A stretch of 64,000 bases of DNA. Source: Chrysopilus asiliformis (taxonomy: Eukaryota > Arthropoda > Insecta > Diptera > Rhagionidae). The number at the start of each line of letters is the position of its first letter. Positions within the stretch are counted from its first letter, which is position 1. The notes beneath the pieces were generated by a model. It saw nothing but the letters and a program-made list of their open reading frames with translations, was not told the DNA's origin and made no database searches. The stretch covers positions 102,126,784 to 102,190,783 of the forward strand of contig OZ035962.1 in the NCBI GenBank assembly GCA_964034945.1, written 5' to 3'. Positions 34,744 to 46,072 of the stretch are shown piece after piece. A program made the translations under genes and the position numbers.

Positions 34744-35800
34744 TGTAGACACTTTCTAATAAAACGTTCTGCATTGTTTAAATATTTCAAATATAACAGG
34801 ATTCAAATTGTATAACTTGTTCTCGAATTCATTCTAATAAAAGCTGTCGTCCAGTAAAGTTGTTTTAATTCTCGGTGTCTTACAATTTCAGAAGTGGAAT
34901 TTTGACCCATTTAATTCGCGCAGATTTTGTACGATCATAGGTGATCAAGTGGTTGAATTTAGACGTAAATTCAAAAGGAAATACGGTACCGTTTTATTAA
35001 TCTGCGGGTTTTGAAAAGAGAATGCGTCAGTAAAATTTGATAGGTCGAATTTAGTGACGTCTGCCCTGGAAAGAGTTTTGAAGATACGCCTTCAAACTCT
35101 AGCTTTTTGGGATGCAAACTTTGGCTTATCAGCATACGGCTGTAGCAATATAATCAGAGAAAATTCAAAACTGGGAGAAATGGAAACACAATCTACGAAA
35201 ATACCGGTACATTTTAATATTGATACAAATAATTTAAAAATTACGAGCTTGCGGAGTGTGAGAAATGATTTTACCGGGTCATCAGCCGAAACAAGGCGAC
35301 AAGGAACGATTGCGTCAACTGCAGACTTTTTTAAAATTGTGAAATCAGCGAAAATTGACGAATTGTGGCAATGGCGGATTTCCATATTAAAAAGCAGACG
35401 GCGATGGAGTAATATTTTCATACATCCTTCTTGGAGCATGTCGTTTTTCAAAATGTGGAACAGCGTTCGCGCAAGAAGCGAGTTCAACTTTGAAATTTTA
35501 AAGTTTTTTTCAAGAATATTATATTTTTACAAAAGTGATTATCGCTTATACAAATAATGTTTATTGTTTTCTTCACAATTTTAATGTAATTGTTACTTAA
35601 ATTATTGTGTATAATGTTTAATAGTAATCGAGGGCGATTACTGGTCAGGATGGCCGAACTGTAGACACTTTCTAATAAAACGTTCTGCATTGTTTAAATA
35701 TTTCAAATATAACAGGATTCAAATTGTATAACTTGTTCTCGAATTCATTCTAATAAAAGCCGTCGTCCAGTAAAGTTGTTTTAATTCTCGGTGTCTTACA
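34744..35800. mobile_element. miniature LTR retrotransposon (TRIM-like), 1057 bp
   Basis: Two 141-bp direct repeats (34744-34884 and 35660-35800) begin TGTAGACAC and end GTGTCTTACA, differ at one base (gct/gcc near the 3' part), and are flanked by AAAG on both sides (34740-34743, 35801-35804). They contain AATAAA motifs. The internal part is only 775 bp, and no gag, protease, integrase or reverse transcriptase motif is visible. Near-identical LTRs mean a recent insertion. Such short LTR elements (TRIMs) are non-autonomous and depend on a full-length relative. Confidence 0.85.
35054..35557 (+). CDS. open frame inside the miniature LTR element
   Basis: A 167-codon ATG ORF (for example ERVLKIRLQTLAFWDA, SAETRRQGTIAST, ADFFKIVKSAKIDELWQW) inside the LTR element. 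A 131-codon antisense ORF overlaps it (35487-35092), so the openness may be partly compositional. No retroviral domain or cysteine-knuckle is visible. It could be a remnant of, or a captured, coding piece. Function unknown. Confidence 0.3.
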   Translation: MTSALERVLKIRLQTLAFWDANFGLSAYGCSNIIRENSKLGEMETQSTKIPVHFNIDTNNLKITSLRSVRNDFTGSSAETRRQGTIASTADFFKIVKSAKIDELWQWRISILKSRRRWSNIFIHPSWSMSFFKMWNSVRARSEFNFEILKFFSRILYFYKSDYRLYK

Positions 35801-35872
35801 AAAGTTTTTTTACTTTCTTTTATTTAAAAAAAATGCACAAAAAAGGAAAAAAATCATTTTTTGGGCACTGTG

Positions 35873-35947
35873 TATCAGAAATAAAAGCGAGATAAATATT
35901 TATTTTATTTTATTTTTCATGCTCTTATCTCGCTTTTATTTCTGATA
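35873..35947. repeat. perfect 23-bp inverted repeat
   Basis: tatcagaaataaaagcgaga (35873 on) and its exact complement (35925-35947) surround a 29-base AT-rich loop. It ends precisely where the next repeat element begins. Confidence 0.8.
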
Positions 35948-37020
35948 GCTTTCATACCCGTCGTTGTCGGGTTAAGTTTTTTCAAATTTTTTTTTTTTTT
36001 GATGGTCTATGTTGGAGCTAAACTTTAGGCCAATCGGCTCGGTGGTTTCCATGCGAAAGGGTAACATAGAGGAAGAGCTAAGTTTCAAGATCACTTTACT
36101 TACTCCCCCACCTCTCGGGCTACTTTTCAATGGGTCTATGTTGGGGCTGGACCCCCGACGAACATCTATGCCAAATTTCAGGCCAATCGGTTCAGTAGTT
36201 TCCCCGCGAAAGAGTAACATAGCGCCAAAACTAAGTTTCTAAATCACTTTACCCCCTCCCCTTACTCTCCCCACCCCTCGCGCTGCTTTTCCGTATGCCT
36301 ATGTTGGAACCAGAACTACCACAGACACTCCAACTTTCCAGTCAATCGGTTCAGCCGTTCTTGCGTGAAAGAGGAACAGACAGACAGACAGACAGACAGA
36401 CACCACCTCATTTTTATACCCGTATGGTGAAACCAAAGGGTATATTAACTTTGCCTTACCGTTTGTAACGCCAAGATCCCGTCATCGCACAAAAAAATGA
36501 ATTACACCAGTGTGTTTAGAATGATAAAAAAAGTTGAATTTAGCATGTCCGTCCGTCTGTCCGTCTGTCCGTCTGTCCGTCTGTCTGTCCGTCTGTCCGT
36601 CTGTCTGTCTGTCTGTGGCGCGGATTGCGGGCGCACGGATTGAGCTAGAGACTTGAAATTTTGCGCAGATCCGTTTTTCTTAAAATGCGAGGCTAAGTTC
36701 GTTAATGGGCGAAAATGGACCATTAGGGGGGGTACCCCCCATACGAATGAAAACGTTTTTTGCGAATATCTCAAAAACGGTGCATCTTATCAAAAAAGTC
36801 CAAGAACAAAAGTTATTTAGGATATGATTCTACATAAAACTCCCATACATCAAAATCCGATTGGAATAAATTTAAAAAAATCTTATTGGAAAGTTTGACT
36901 TCAAAGTGGAATTTTGGTACAATGTTCGAATTTTGATACGAATATCACCATACGGGTCTCCAATGATTGCCAGATTGGCAATTATAGCTTTTGTTATGTT
37001 TATATATTAGTATGAGTATG
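35945..37020 (+). mobile_element. modular retro-like repeat interrupted by a family A insertion
   Basis: Starts 'tagctttcatacccgtcg'; then come three diverged modules of about 120-150 bp, each with 'ctatgttgg', 'caatcggttcag' and 'gaaagagtaacatag'-like blocks. A short (ACAG)n follows, then the tail 'catttttata|tatattagtatga'. The same element, uninterrupted, is at 45157-45540. The tail resembles the 3' tails of RTE-type non-LTR elements and their SINEs in arthropods; superfamily is inference. It is split at 36413-37004 by a (GTCY)n element. Confidence 0.65.
36419..36998 (+). mobile_element. (GTCY)n-cored element, family A, nested (full length)
   Basis: Starts cccgtatggtgaaacc and ends cttttgttatg, with all internal blocks and a (GTCY)n core (36546-36616). 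It is flanked by TTTATA on both sides (36413-36418, 36999-37004), which fits a 6-bp target duplication, because the uninterrupted host sequence at 45510-45535 has the site once. Confidence 0.85.
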
Positions 37021-37149
37021 ATACACAGTGCGCAAAAAATTTGTTTTTTTTTCCTTTTTAGTGCATTTTTTTAAAATAAAAGCTTTTTAAGAAAATTTAA
37101 TACTTTTTCTGTTATCCTTTTTAATTATTTCGTATTTGATTAAAAATTC

Positions 37150-37790
37150 AAAATTAAGAGGATAATCACAGTATCCTAACAGGACCTTCCGTTATCCTTA
37201 CAGACTTCTTAATGTCAGAATTGGATTCGCCGATCCCAAAAACCCCCAGATGAGATTTTTTTTGAAAAATTTGAGGCAAAGATAATAACGTTATCATTAC
37301 AGGACCTAATGGGCCTGTAGGCCTCCGAGTGTAGCGCTGTGCTCACGCCTGGGCACGCGCGGTCTTCTTAACCTAACCTAACCTTACAAGACCTTCAATT
37401 GTCCTTACAGATTTCTTAGTGTCAGAATCGGAGTCAGCGACCCCAAAAATCCCCAAATATGACTTAATTCCGAAAAATTAGAGGGAAAGGATAATCACGA
37501 TATCCTTACAGGAACTTCCCTTATCCTTACAAGAACGAAGTAGAGAAAATATTGTATTGTTATCGGACTTATGCATGTGTGCAAAATTTCAAGTCAATCA
37601 GGTGAAGGGAAGTGGGTCAAAATTGTATTGCAAAATTTGAATCTGACAGACAGACATGAGGGCAAGCTAAATAAAAGCTTTTAAAAAACCTATATCTAAT
37701 ATAGTTGGACTAAAGTAGCAAATTGAATGAAAATGAATGATTTATTTAAAAATATTTTTATTGTGGTGTTATTGTGACTTTTTTCTCGTC
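37150..37790. repeat. diverged ~120-bp tandem repeat family and RTE-like tail
   Basis: Contains repeated 'ttatccttacagga.cttcc', 'gtcagaat.gga.tc..cgacccc' modules, like the tandem array at 46472-46700. Around 37580-37665, 'aaatttcaagtcaatc' and 'ctgacagacagacatga' resemble a short retro-element tail. Confidence 0.5.
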
Positions 37791-37798
37791 TGTTTATA

Positions 37799-38371
37799 CC
37801 CGTATGGTGAAACCAAAGGGTATATTAACTTTGCCTTACCGTTTGTAACGCCAAGATCCCGTCATCGCACAAAAAAATGAATTACACCAGTGTGTTTAGA
37901 ATGATAAAAATATTTAATTTCTGCATGTCCGTCCGTCTGTCTGTCCGTCTGTCTGTCTGTCCGTCTGTCCGTCTGTCCGTCTGTCTGTGGCGCGGATTGC
38001 GGGCGCACGGATTGAGCTAGAGACTTGAAAGTTTGCACAGATCCGTTTTTCGTAAAATGTAAGGCTAAGTTCGTTAATGGGCAAAAATGAACCATTAGGG
38101 GGGGTAGCCCCCATACGAACGAAATCGTTTTTTGTGAATATCTCAAAAACGGTGCATCTTATCAAAAAAGTCCAAGAACAAAAGTTATTTAGGATATGAT
38201 TCTACATAAAACTCCCATACATCAAAATCCAATTGGAATAAATTTTAAAAAATCTTATTGGAAAGTTTGACTTCAAAGGGGAATTTTGGTACAACTGCTC
38301 GAATTATGGTACGAATATCACCATACGGGTCTCCAATGATTGCCAGATTGGCAATTATAGCTTTTGTTATG
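37799..38371 (+). mobile_element. (GTCY)n-cored element, family A (full length)
   Basis: Nearly the same as the copy at 36419-36998, from cccgtatggtg to ttttgttatg, with core 37926-37990, subterminal 'tcaccatacgggtc' and hairpin 'ttgccagattggcaa'. The close similarity points to recent amplification. Confidence 0.85.
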
Positions 38372-38375
38372 TTTT

Positions 38376-39370
38376 GTTAATAGCGTTTATGAATAAAATA
38401 ATACCACATGTGGGCAAATCCAATTTCAACTGAATTAATTGTGCTAATCTCTTGCTAAATAATTTTAATTAAAATGAATGTCAAAAATTAAATAAAACCA
38501 TTATTGGTATTATTAATATTCCGATGCATATAAGGCATGGACTCGTATAATTTTTAAATTAATAAATTTCAAATAAAATTGCATTTTACTGAATACACTA
38601 AAACTCTTAATTAGTAAACATTTTTGCGGTCAATTCCAATCCTAATTGTTTTATGTTAGCACTGAGATTTTCGAAATATTGCCCATTGGAAAATATTTAA
38701 AAAAAACACTTCTGCTATGTACTTGATCAAATTTAATTACAAAATTTAAAACATTACTATTATTGGTGAGCATTAACCAAAAACAACAATCAAAACAAAA
38801 GAAAAAAAATAAATTGTAATTTGAAAAATATTTTTCGCATGCGTTATTATTGATACGCAATCTTTTATATACACAGAATTGATATTTCAAGTACATATAC
38901 ATATATGTTTACCTTCAGAAGTGGTTGTTTGATCAAAAATCCTTTTACGGAATAAATTTTATTTAATTATTGTAATAATTACACAGGTTTGTACACAACT
39001 TTGAACGCATGTTTGCGTTGAAATTCTGTTGAGCCGTGCAAATAAACCACAACCAATTATATCGAATCGAATGGAATCAAATCCATCACTAGCCACATGT
39101 GTAAACAACATTATTTGTCGAGTGCTGTACACAATATACACTCATGATAAGTCTATATTCACATACCAAATATATACTACCGATCCCTAAAATCCCCACA
39201 AATAGTGCCTTCCTAAGCCATCTCTGAATTTAGCATATTATCGTGCCATCCTATTTACCAGGTTGGCTTCTCCCCGAGGAACTCATTCGCAAATGTCAGG
39301 AATAGTAATTTACAGTATTATTTGTGATACCAATAGATAAAATCCCAGTTACTTTTCAAAGACAGTAAGT
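38376..39370. other. no gene recognised
   Basis: AT-rich; includes a short inverted repeat ('attattgtaataat') near 38968. No exons or mobile elements supported. Confidence 0.4.
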
Positions 39371-39378
39371 GTAATAGC

Positions 39379-40486
39379 TAGGGTGACCATACGTCCCGGA
39401 ATGCCTGAGACTGTCCCGGATTTAGCCATATTGTCCCGGAGTCCCGGAAACTACACTTTTGTCCCGGAATCATGAAATCTAGTGATGTAGTTTTGTAATC
39501 AATAAAGAAAATTTACCTCGAAACTCAAATATTTTCGCCTGCGGCACAGTTTCTTCAGAAATTATTTACTTTAGTGCATTTCCTTTAAAAAACATAACAA
39601 AAGCTATAATTGCCAATCTGGCAATTATTGAAAACCCGTATGGTGATATCCGTATCAAAATTCGAACAGTTGTACCAAAATTCCACTTTGAAGTCAAACT
39701 TTCCAATAAGATTTTTTAAAATTTATTCCAATCGGATTTTGACGTATGGGAGTTTTATGTAGAATCATATTCTAAATAACTTTTGTTCTTGGAATTTTTT
39801 GATAAGATGCACCGTTTTTGAGATATTCGCATGGGGGGTACCCGTATGGGGGGTACCCCCCTAATAGTCCATTTTTGCCCATGAACGAACTTAGCCTCGC
39901 ATTTTACGAGAAACGAATCCGCGCAACATTTCATGTCTTTAGCTGAATCCGTGCGCCCGCAATCCGCGCCACAGACTGACAGACAGACGGACGGACATGC
40001 TAAATTAACCTTTTTTTTATCATTCTAAACACACTGGTGTAATTTTTGTGTGTGATAAGGGGATCTTGGCGTTACAAACGGTAAGGCAAATCTAATATAC
40101 CCTTTGGTTTCACCATACGGGTATAAAAATTCGCCTGCGGAGCATTTCATTAGATATATTTGTTTCTGAAAGTTTTGCAAATTTTGTTATTTTTTGAAAA
40201 CATAAAATATCTATAACACTATTGATCTCTGTGGCAACAAGTCGAAAGGGCCTAAGTCTATTTTCAGATTACGAGACACTGCAATTTGCCCAAAAATGAC
40301 TTATTCCCACAAATTATATTATAAACAAAAATTGAAAAAACCCCCCTTTCCTATGGTCGGGCTTTTGACATTTCCTCGATCAATTTAAAAGATTAAAATT
40401 TCCCCTCACACCCCCCGCACCCCATACCCACCAGTCTCCACCGGTAATCTGTCCCGGATTCACACGAAAGAAATATAATCACCCTA
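39379..40486. mobile_element. hAT-type element with 8-bp TSD, hosting a nested insertion
   Basis: TAGGGTGACCATA at one end and the complement of TAGGGTGATTATA at the other. The 8-bp target duplication GTAATAGC is exact (39371-39378 and 40487-40494). Eight-base duplications and short TIRs are hAT hallmarks. The interior repeats 'tcccgga' and 'cgcctgcgg.gca'. No transposase. About half of its length is a family A element inserted later. Confidence 0.88.
39593..40121 (-). mobile_element. (GTCY)n-cored element, family A, nested in hAT (reverse)
   Basis: Reads from cataacaaaagctataatt to 'caccatacggg' with the whole block series in reverse. A short core (39970-39995) and a small duplication of 'ggggggtacccgtatg' are present. 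Flanks are aaaaaa and tataaa, so the target duplication is imperfect. Confidence 0.85.
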
Positions 40487-40494
40487 GTAATAGC

Positions 40495-41860
40495 CGAATA
40501 TTTATCAATAATTCGATTAATCTGAATTGCTCTCATATTATCCAAAAATGGAACTGATTTCCAAGGCAAATACAATTCATTTTTGTTACGCTTAGAATTT
40601 CGGTCGAGTAGAGTTGGATTGATATTACCTTTTGAATTGACGTTAGTCACCATCCCCATACCATTCACCCCTAAATTTTATGAATACGGCAGGCAACAGC
40701 ACCCCATGACAATCAAATAAAGTCCATCAGTCAATGTAGCTATCATGCTATCACTCAAACCTTCTATTACGATTCAAACCACCCCAATTCACCATCAATC
40801 CCGACCACCCCCTCCCCCCGATAACAAGCTACCCATTCGAGACAACAAAAGTTTCTCATTAACTTGTGAAGCGAGATTTGGTTACATTCGGATCAGGGGG
40901 CGGTTTCAGGGACTTAATCCATACATTACCCAAACTATTCCAATAACAACACTAGAGATGGTCTGAAACTTCCTGGACTGACTAACTGGCTGGTCCACTC
41001 CAGATCATTTGTAGTCGGCAATCTTTCGCCACAATCCCGAGTGTTGTATATGTACAATACGGCTGTCAAGAAGGGTGGCTATTCCCGAGCACAAATTAAA
41101 TTGTTTATATACAATGGCCGTACAATGAGCTGAACATTTGGTGATTTTTCGGCAAAATGAGACACTCAGCTTAATTGCTTAATTTACTTCATTAATAATT
41201 TATTTTGCTTTAGTTTATATGGCAATGTTTTCTTTCTTTTAGTATGTATGAAAACAATACCAGGAAAAGTTAACTAATATACACCTACATGTATTGTGTG
41301 GATTTTCCTACATTTCAACAAACTCGTATAAATAATCTAACCGCTGTAGCACCCACTTTAGCTTTCTGAGGGCCGTTTGAATTAGATAAACATGTATGAA
41401 ATTAATTATTAATATTTATGCTTTCATGTTTTTGGAGTATAAATATTGTATGGAGAAGAAAATTAGCAAGTTACGGAAAATGAAAATAGTATCAATGAAT
41501 TTTGAATTATTTTAATTAGTCGAGAAATTATCCAAAAATTTCATCCACAAGAATCCGGAATTTTGTTGTTTTATGCAAGCTGCACACTCTTGCCGAATGC
41601 AGGCCTATTTCAGCCATGGTTGCCAAGTTGAGCGCTTTTTGTAAATGCAATTACGTTTTTCCCCATTTATCCAGAATTTTACGAAATTATACAATATAAT
41701 TTGTAGTTTGCATGTTTTATATTTTAAACCGAAACTTTTCTAAGGATAAAAATCCGAAATTAATTTTAATATAATTTACAAAAAAGTGTCCATAAAGCGG
41801 TCAAGAATTTTTTTTTCTTGATTTCTCTGGAAAACTAGCACTGAGCTAAAAATTTCTAGT
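40495..41860. other. no gene recognised
   Basis: Low-copy DNA. The 73-codon ORF at 40745-40966 has a proline run but no recognisable domain. Confidence 0.35.
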
Positions 41861-41865
41861 CTTAA

Positions 41866-42260
41866 TTCATTAAGACCAAGAAGCAAGGCCATACGGGCAC
41901 AGCGGTGTCCAGGGCAACCCTATATATTGCGCCCCCTTGACCTTACAAAAGTCATAAAAATGATAAAAATGAAAAATGAGTTTTTGTGAGCACGGAAATT
42001 TTGAAAGATCGGTCAAAATTGAGAAATTTATTTCAATTTTGTGTATAATTATCTGAGCAAAATATATAAAGAAATCTAATATCTTAAAAATCCATTTAAA
42101 ATTAGTTCACATGTGCCATAATCGAAAATTTCATGATTGCATGCGCCGCAGGGAAATTTCTTCTGAAAATAATAGTACACCGAAATTCTTATCGAATTTT
42201 TTCAGCGACGATTGGCGAGAACAGTATAAATTCTAGGAGAAAATTTCCAGCAAAAATCGC
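41866..42260. repeat. decayed repeat shared with 47920-48360
   Basis: Blocks such as 'gataaaaatga', 'tttttgtg..ac..ggaaattt', 'gatcg.t.a.a..gaga' and 'tcaattttg', then 'gcgccgcagg', recur in the same order near 47970-48120. Old and without termini. Confidence 0.5.
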
Positions 42261-45060
42261 TGATCTAAATGTCCCCTTCTATTTTTGAAAACGCTTAAAA
42301 AATCCTGTGTTATTCATGTGTTATTATTACTTATGCTTTTAAGGGTTTTTGGTTTGATATGTTATACGCTCCCCCCCCCCCCCCCCCCCCTCCAACCCCT
42401 TTTTATCTGCCTTTCTATCCACTAATTATGTTACGCCTTTTTTTAAAACAAATGCTCTTAACGAAAAGTCGTTTTTTTTCTTTTTTAGAATTTGTGCAGA
42501 ATATTTTTCAAACTCGGAAAATGTGTTTCCAGGAACACTGTGGTGTAAAAATCACCAACCAATCTCCAAATTTTCTATTAATCGGACTAAATTTCTGCAG
42601 TCGATTTCACTCTGTTTGGTTTTTATCCGGCGACTTTGTAGGGTTATACAAAATTCATTTTTTTTCGGATCTTAAAAAAATGGGTAAATAAAGAAAAACA
42701 GTTTCTTTTTGCCTTTGAATCGTAATCTTGGAAAAGTATGCATTTTAAACGTATTTCCGCTGACAGATATTTTCCTACGCAGAGCGCTATTTTATCAACA
42801 TTTTGACATTGCACTTATAACTATAGAAGTAGATTTCCATTTTTGAAAGGAAACATTTTTGAGGGTTAGCGATAAATTTATCAAAGAGGACTCACAGCAA
42901 GATAAACACTTCCATATACAATTTTGGTTGGTCTGGGTGCAGATAAATCAAAATGTTATCCCAACCGAAAAAAATTTCCGCAAGAATTCTGTTGAAATAT
43001 TTCAAGGAAAACTTGAAATATTTATTTCGCATTTTTTCCCATCCGTTCATTTTTGTTCGCCTCTCTCATTTCCCATGATATTTTCCCTTTATCCTGAACG
43101 TTTTCGGATTTTTTTTTTGCTATAAGTTTTTCCCCCAAAACATAGTCGACCACAAGCGAGAATTTTGATTCCGCTAACGCATACAAATAAAAACAAAAAC
43201 ACTAAACATAACTAACCATGGGGGGAAAATATAATATAAAACTATGTGGTAGACACCATCAAAGGGCGAAATACTCGACTTTTGCGATCCGCAGCTATGT
43301 TCAAGACTCGCTATATGCGACTTCGTATAGATCAGATTCAATCCGAACACCAATTTCTATTTTGACTCCAATTCTGATTCCGTCCTTCCACTATTTTGCC
43401 TTTATGGGTTTTTTTTTTCATTCTATTTTTCTCGTATTTTATTTATATTTCTTTTTTTTTCTACTTTCCTTAACCATGCATAGATACGTACCTTTATATA
43501 TATGTATATCATTTATGGTATTTTATATGAAGTTGTATGACACCATCCCACGAAATGTGGTTTTGGCATTTGTTAGAACATGATTCTATATAAAAGCAAT
43601 CTCAACGGCAATATTAATACGGATGTCGCCCCATATATTTATATCTTTATGTTTCAAACACATGATACAATGTGTAGAGAGAAGTTGAGTTCCGTACCAA
43701 GCATCCCCATGGCCTTTTATTCAATAGTATCCTTGAGCATAACGCCTCCATTAACCCCACCAAATGTGAGCTCCAGACGCGTCTGTTCTGTTTTCTGTTT
43801 AGCCGAATTTTCGTTCAGTATTTTTGGTAGCCCGCCATCTCCGCTTCATACGCTTTTCCGTACATTCTCTATAGTCATACAGTCACAACGAACTAAAGAA
43901 TCCCTGCGAATTGCGAGGATCCTGACTGATATATCCCGACAACAGACTCAAATCGTCCTCGTGGCAATGGTGTTGATGGTGGACATATCGTGTATACAAA
44001 GAATTCTGTTCCACGCCAGAAAAATCAATTACGATGGAGAATAGAAATAAAGGGAAAGCAAACAGAGGATGTAAACACTGGAACTCACACTATTTTGGTG
44101 TTTCGAAATCAATTCAAAGATGGAGAAAGTCTCTTGATTCAATATCGCATATATAGCATTATAATACTATGGAATAGCATTCTAACTGCAGCAGGAACAG
44201 ATACAAAAATAAAAAATAAAAAACAACCAAAAACCGTGGACCAAACAGGCACAAGGACAAAAGTGAAGGTTCTATGAACGTAACGTTTGGAAAGATATTT
44301 TTAACGAGACAATATAAATGCCATGAAATAAGGCGACAACATCAATGCCAGCTAAACTCCCACTATTTTCCTACCCGAAAAAAGGAAAAAAAAACAACCC
44401 TGAAAAAACAATAACAAAAAAGAAAAACTAGTTGGATTTGTGTATTGTCCTACTCACTATATGTAGACAGCCGAAATAACATCAGACGCAGAGAAATAAA
44501 AGCGTAAGGACAACAGCAGAACTTCGGACTGATTTAAGCTTTTATCTATACATGAAAAAAGATAATATCCGCTACTACTTTTAACTACACAAAGTCTATT
44601 GTATACATGCCAAAGACGTGCACGATACCAAAATGAAAACCAGAGGGTGGCACAAGCTACGGCTACAGTATACCGAAGTGGATAAACTTATATCTCAATT
44701 TGGGAAATTCTTATTTGTCTTGCCAGAGCCAATATTTGTTGGAATGTTTGCAAAATATTGTTCCAAGTTCTACGTTCAAGCTATATATGCGTAGAAGACT
44801 AATACATATTGCACGGATAATGTGGCTGCTTGTTTTAATAATGTTTAAGGTCACTTTAGACTTAGAAACTATTCAAGTAATCTTCTATATGTGTTTAAAT
44901 TTTATGAATAATTTAAAATATCCATTTACAGATTTAAAGATTCGCGAATTCAATAAATTACAACTAATCTATGGGCTACAAAAATTTCCTCTCCTGATTT
45001 TGAAGTGTTCCTGCTAGAGAATTTTGTGAAAAACCTTTTATATATTGTAAAACATTATTT
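42261..45060. other. no gene confidently recognised
   Basis: Begins with a C20 run (42371-42390). ORFs at 42359, 42859, 43218, 43580 and 43990 form overlapping frames with ordinary-looking codons in parts (for example KQTEDVNTGTHTILVF) but no recognisable domain and no consistent splice pattern. The ORF at 44700-45017 (105 codons) is likewise unrecognised. Confidence 0.3.
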
Positions 45061-45071
45061 TATTTTATACT

Positions 45072-45540
45072 AGGGGCTGCGCCCCGAACCGCTTCGCGGT
45101 TCACCCCCCACCCACAGCTCGGCCTTCGGCCTCCTTGTCCACGTCAGCCTTCGGCAGCGCGTTTAACACTGGAAGAGCTAAGTTTAGGGATCACTTTACC
45201 CCCTCCCCTAACTCTCCCACCTCTCGGGCTACTTTTTAATGGGTCTATATTGGGGCTGGACCCCCGACGAACATCAGTGCCAAATTTCAGGCCAATCGGT
45301 TCAGTAGTTTCCCCGCAAAAGAGTAACATAGCGCAAAAACTAAGTTTCGAAATCACTTTACCCCCTCCCCTTACTCCCCCCCCTCCCCCTCGCGCTACTT
45401 TTCCGTATGCCTTTGTTGGAACCAGAACTACCACAGATACTCATGCGAAATTTCAAGTCAATCGGTTCAGCCGTTTTTGCGAGAAAGAGGAACAGACAGA
45501 CAGACACCAACTCATTTTTATATATTAGTATGATTACTAC
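45072..45540 (+). mobile_element. modular retro-like repeat (uninterrupted copy)
   Basis: Starts 'ctaggggctgcgcccc' with a small 'gaaccgcttcgcggttc' hairpin, followed by the modules shared with 35945-36412 and the tail 'catttttatatattagtat'. It serves as the empty-site control for the nested insertion at 36419. Confidence 0.65.
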
Positions 45541-46072
45541 ATTTATGTTTGGCAAACATTCCATGAAAACAATACAATGCAGTGCGTCGTAACCGGGTTA
45601 TAGTATTTTATGTACATTTTGAACACTTCACCACTTTTGAAAGAAAACGTTGTTTTGACCGAAACTTCGCTGTAGTAAGTTTCCCATGCTCCTGAACCGT
45701 GAGTCGCCTTCACGGTAAAACAACCATTTTTGGTGAAAACTTTATGAAAATTCCTTCAGTAACCTAGGAGATAGCAGGGAAGGGGTTTGACAACCAGAAG
45801 AGGAGGTTAATGTTTTTAAAATTAAACTTGTCTGCAAGATCCATAGAAAACCGTATCACAATTGGTCGAATGATTAAAAATTTTTTAGGGCAGGGGTATC
45901 GAAGGGAGGAGGGAGGTCAATATAAATTATCTTATCCTTTACTAGCTTGCATACCAGTCGTTGCCGGGTTAAGTTTTTTGTATAAGTTTTAAAATAAGAA
46001 GAAAAACGGAAAGAACTTTAAAACTTTTGAGAAAAACCTTGTCCTTGCAGGACTCTCCGTTGCGAATTAGTC
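45541..46072. other. no gene; 5' start of another retro-like repeat
   Basis: Around 45940-45985, 'actagcttgcataccagtcg' and 'ttgccgggttaagtttttt' match the start of the element at 35945. The rest is unrecognised. Confidence 0.4.

Noticed and set aside
35643..35659. Possible tRNA gene
   Set aside because: Only the first 17 or so bases resemble a tRNA; no anticodon stem, T-loop or acceptor partner follows.
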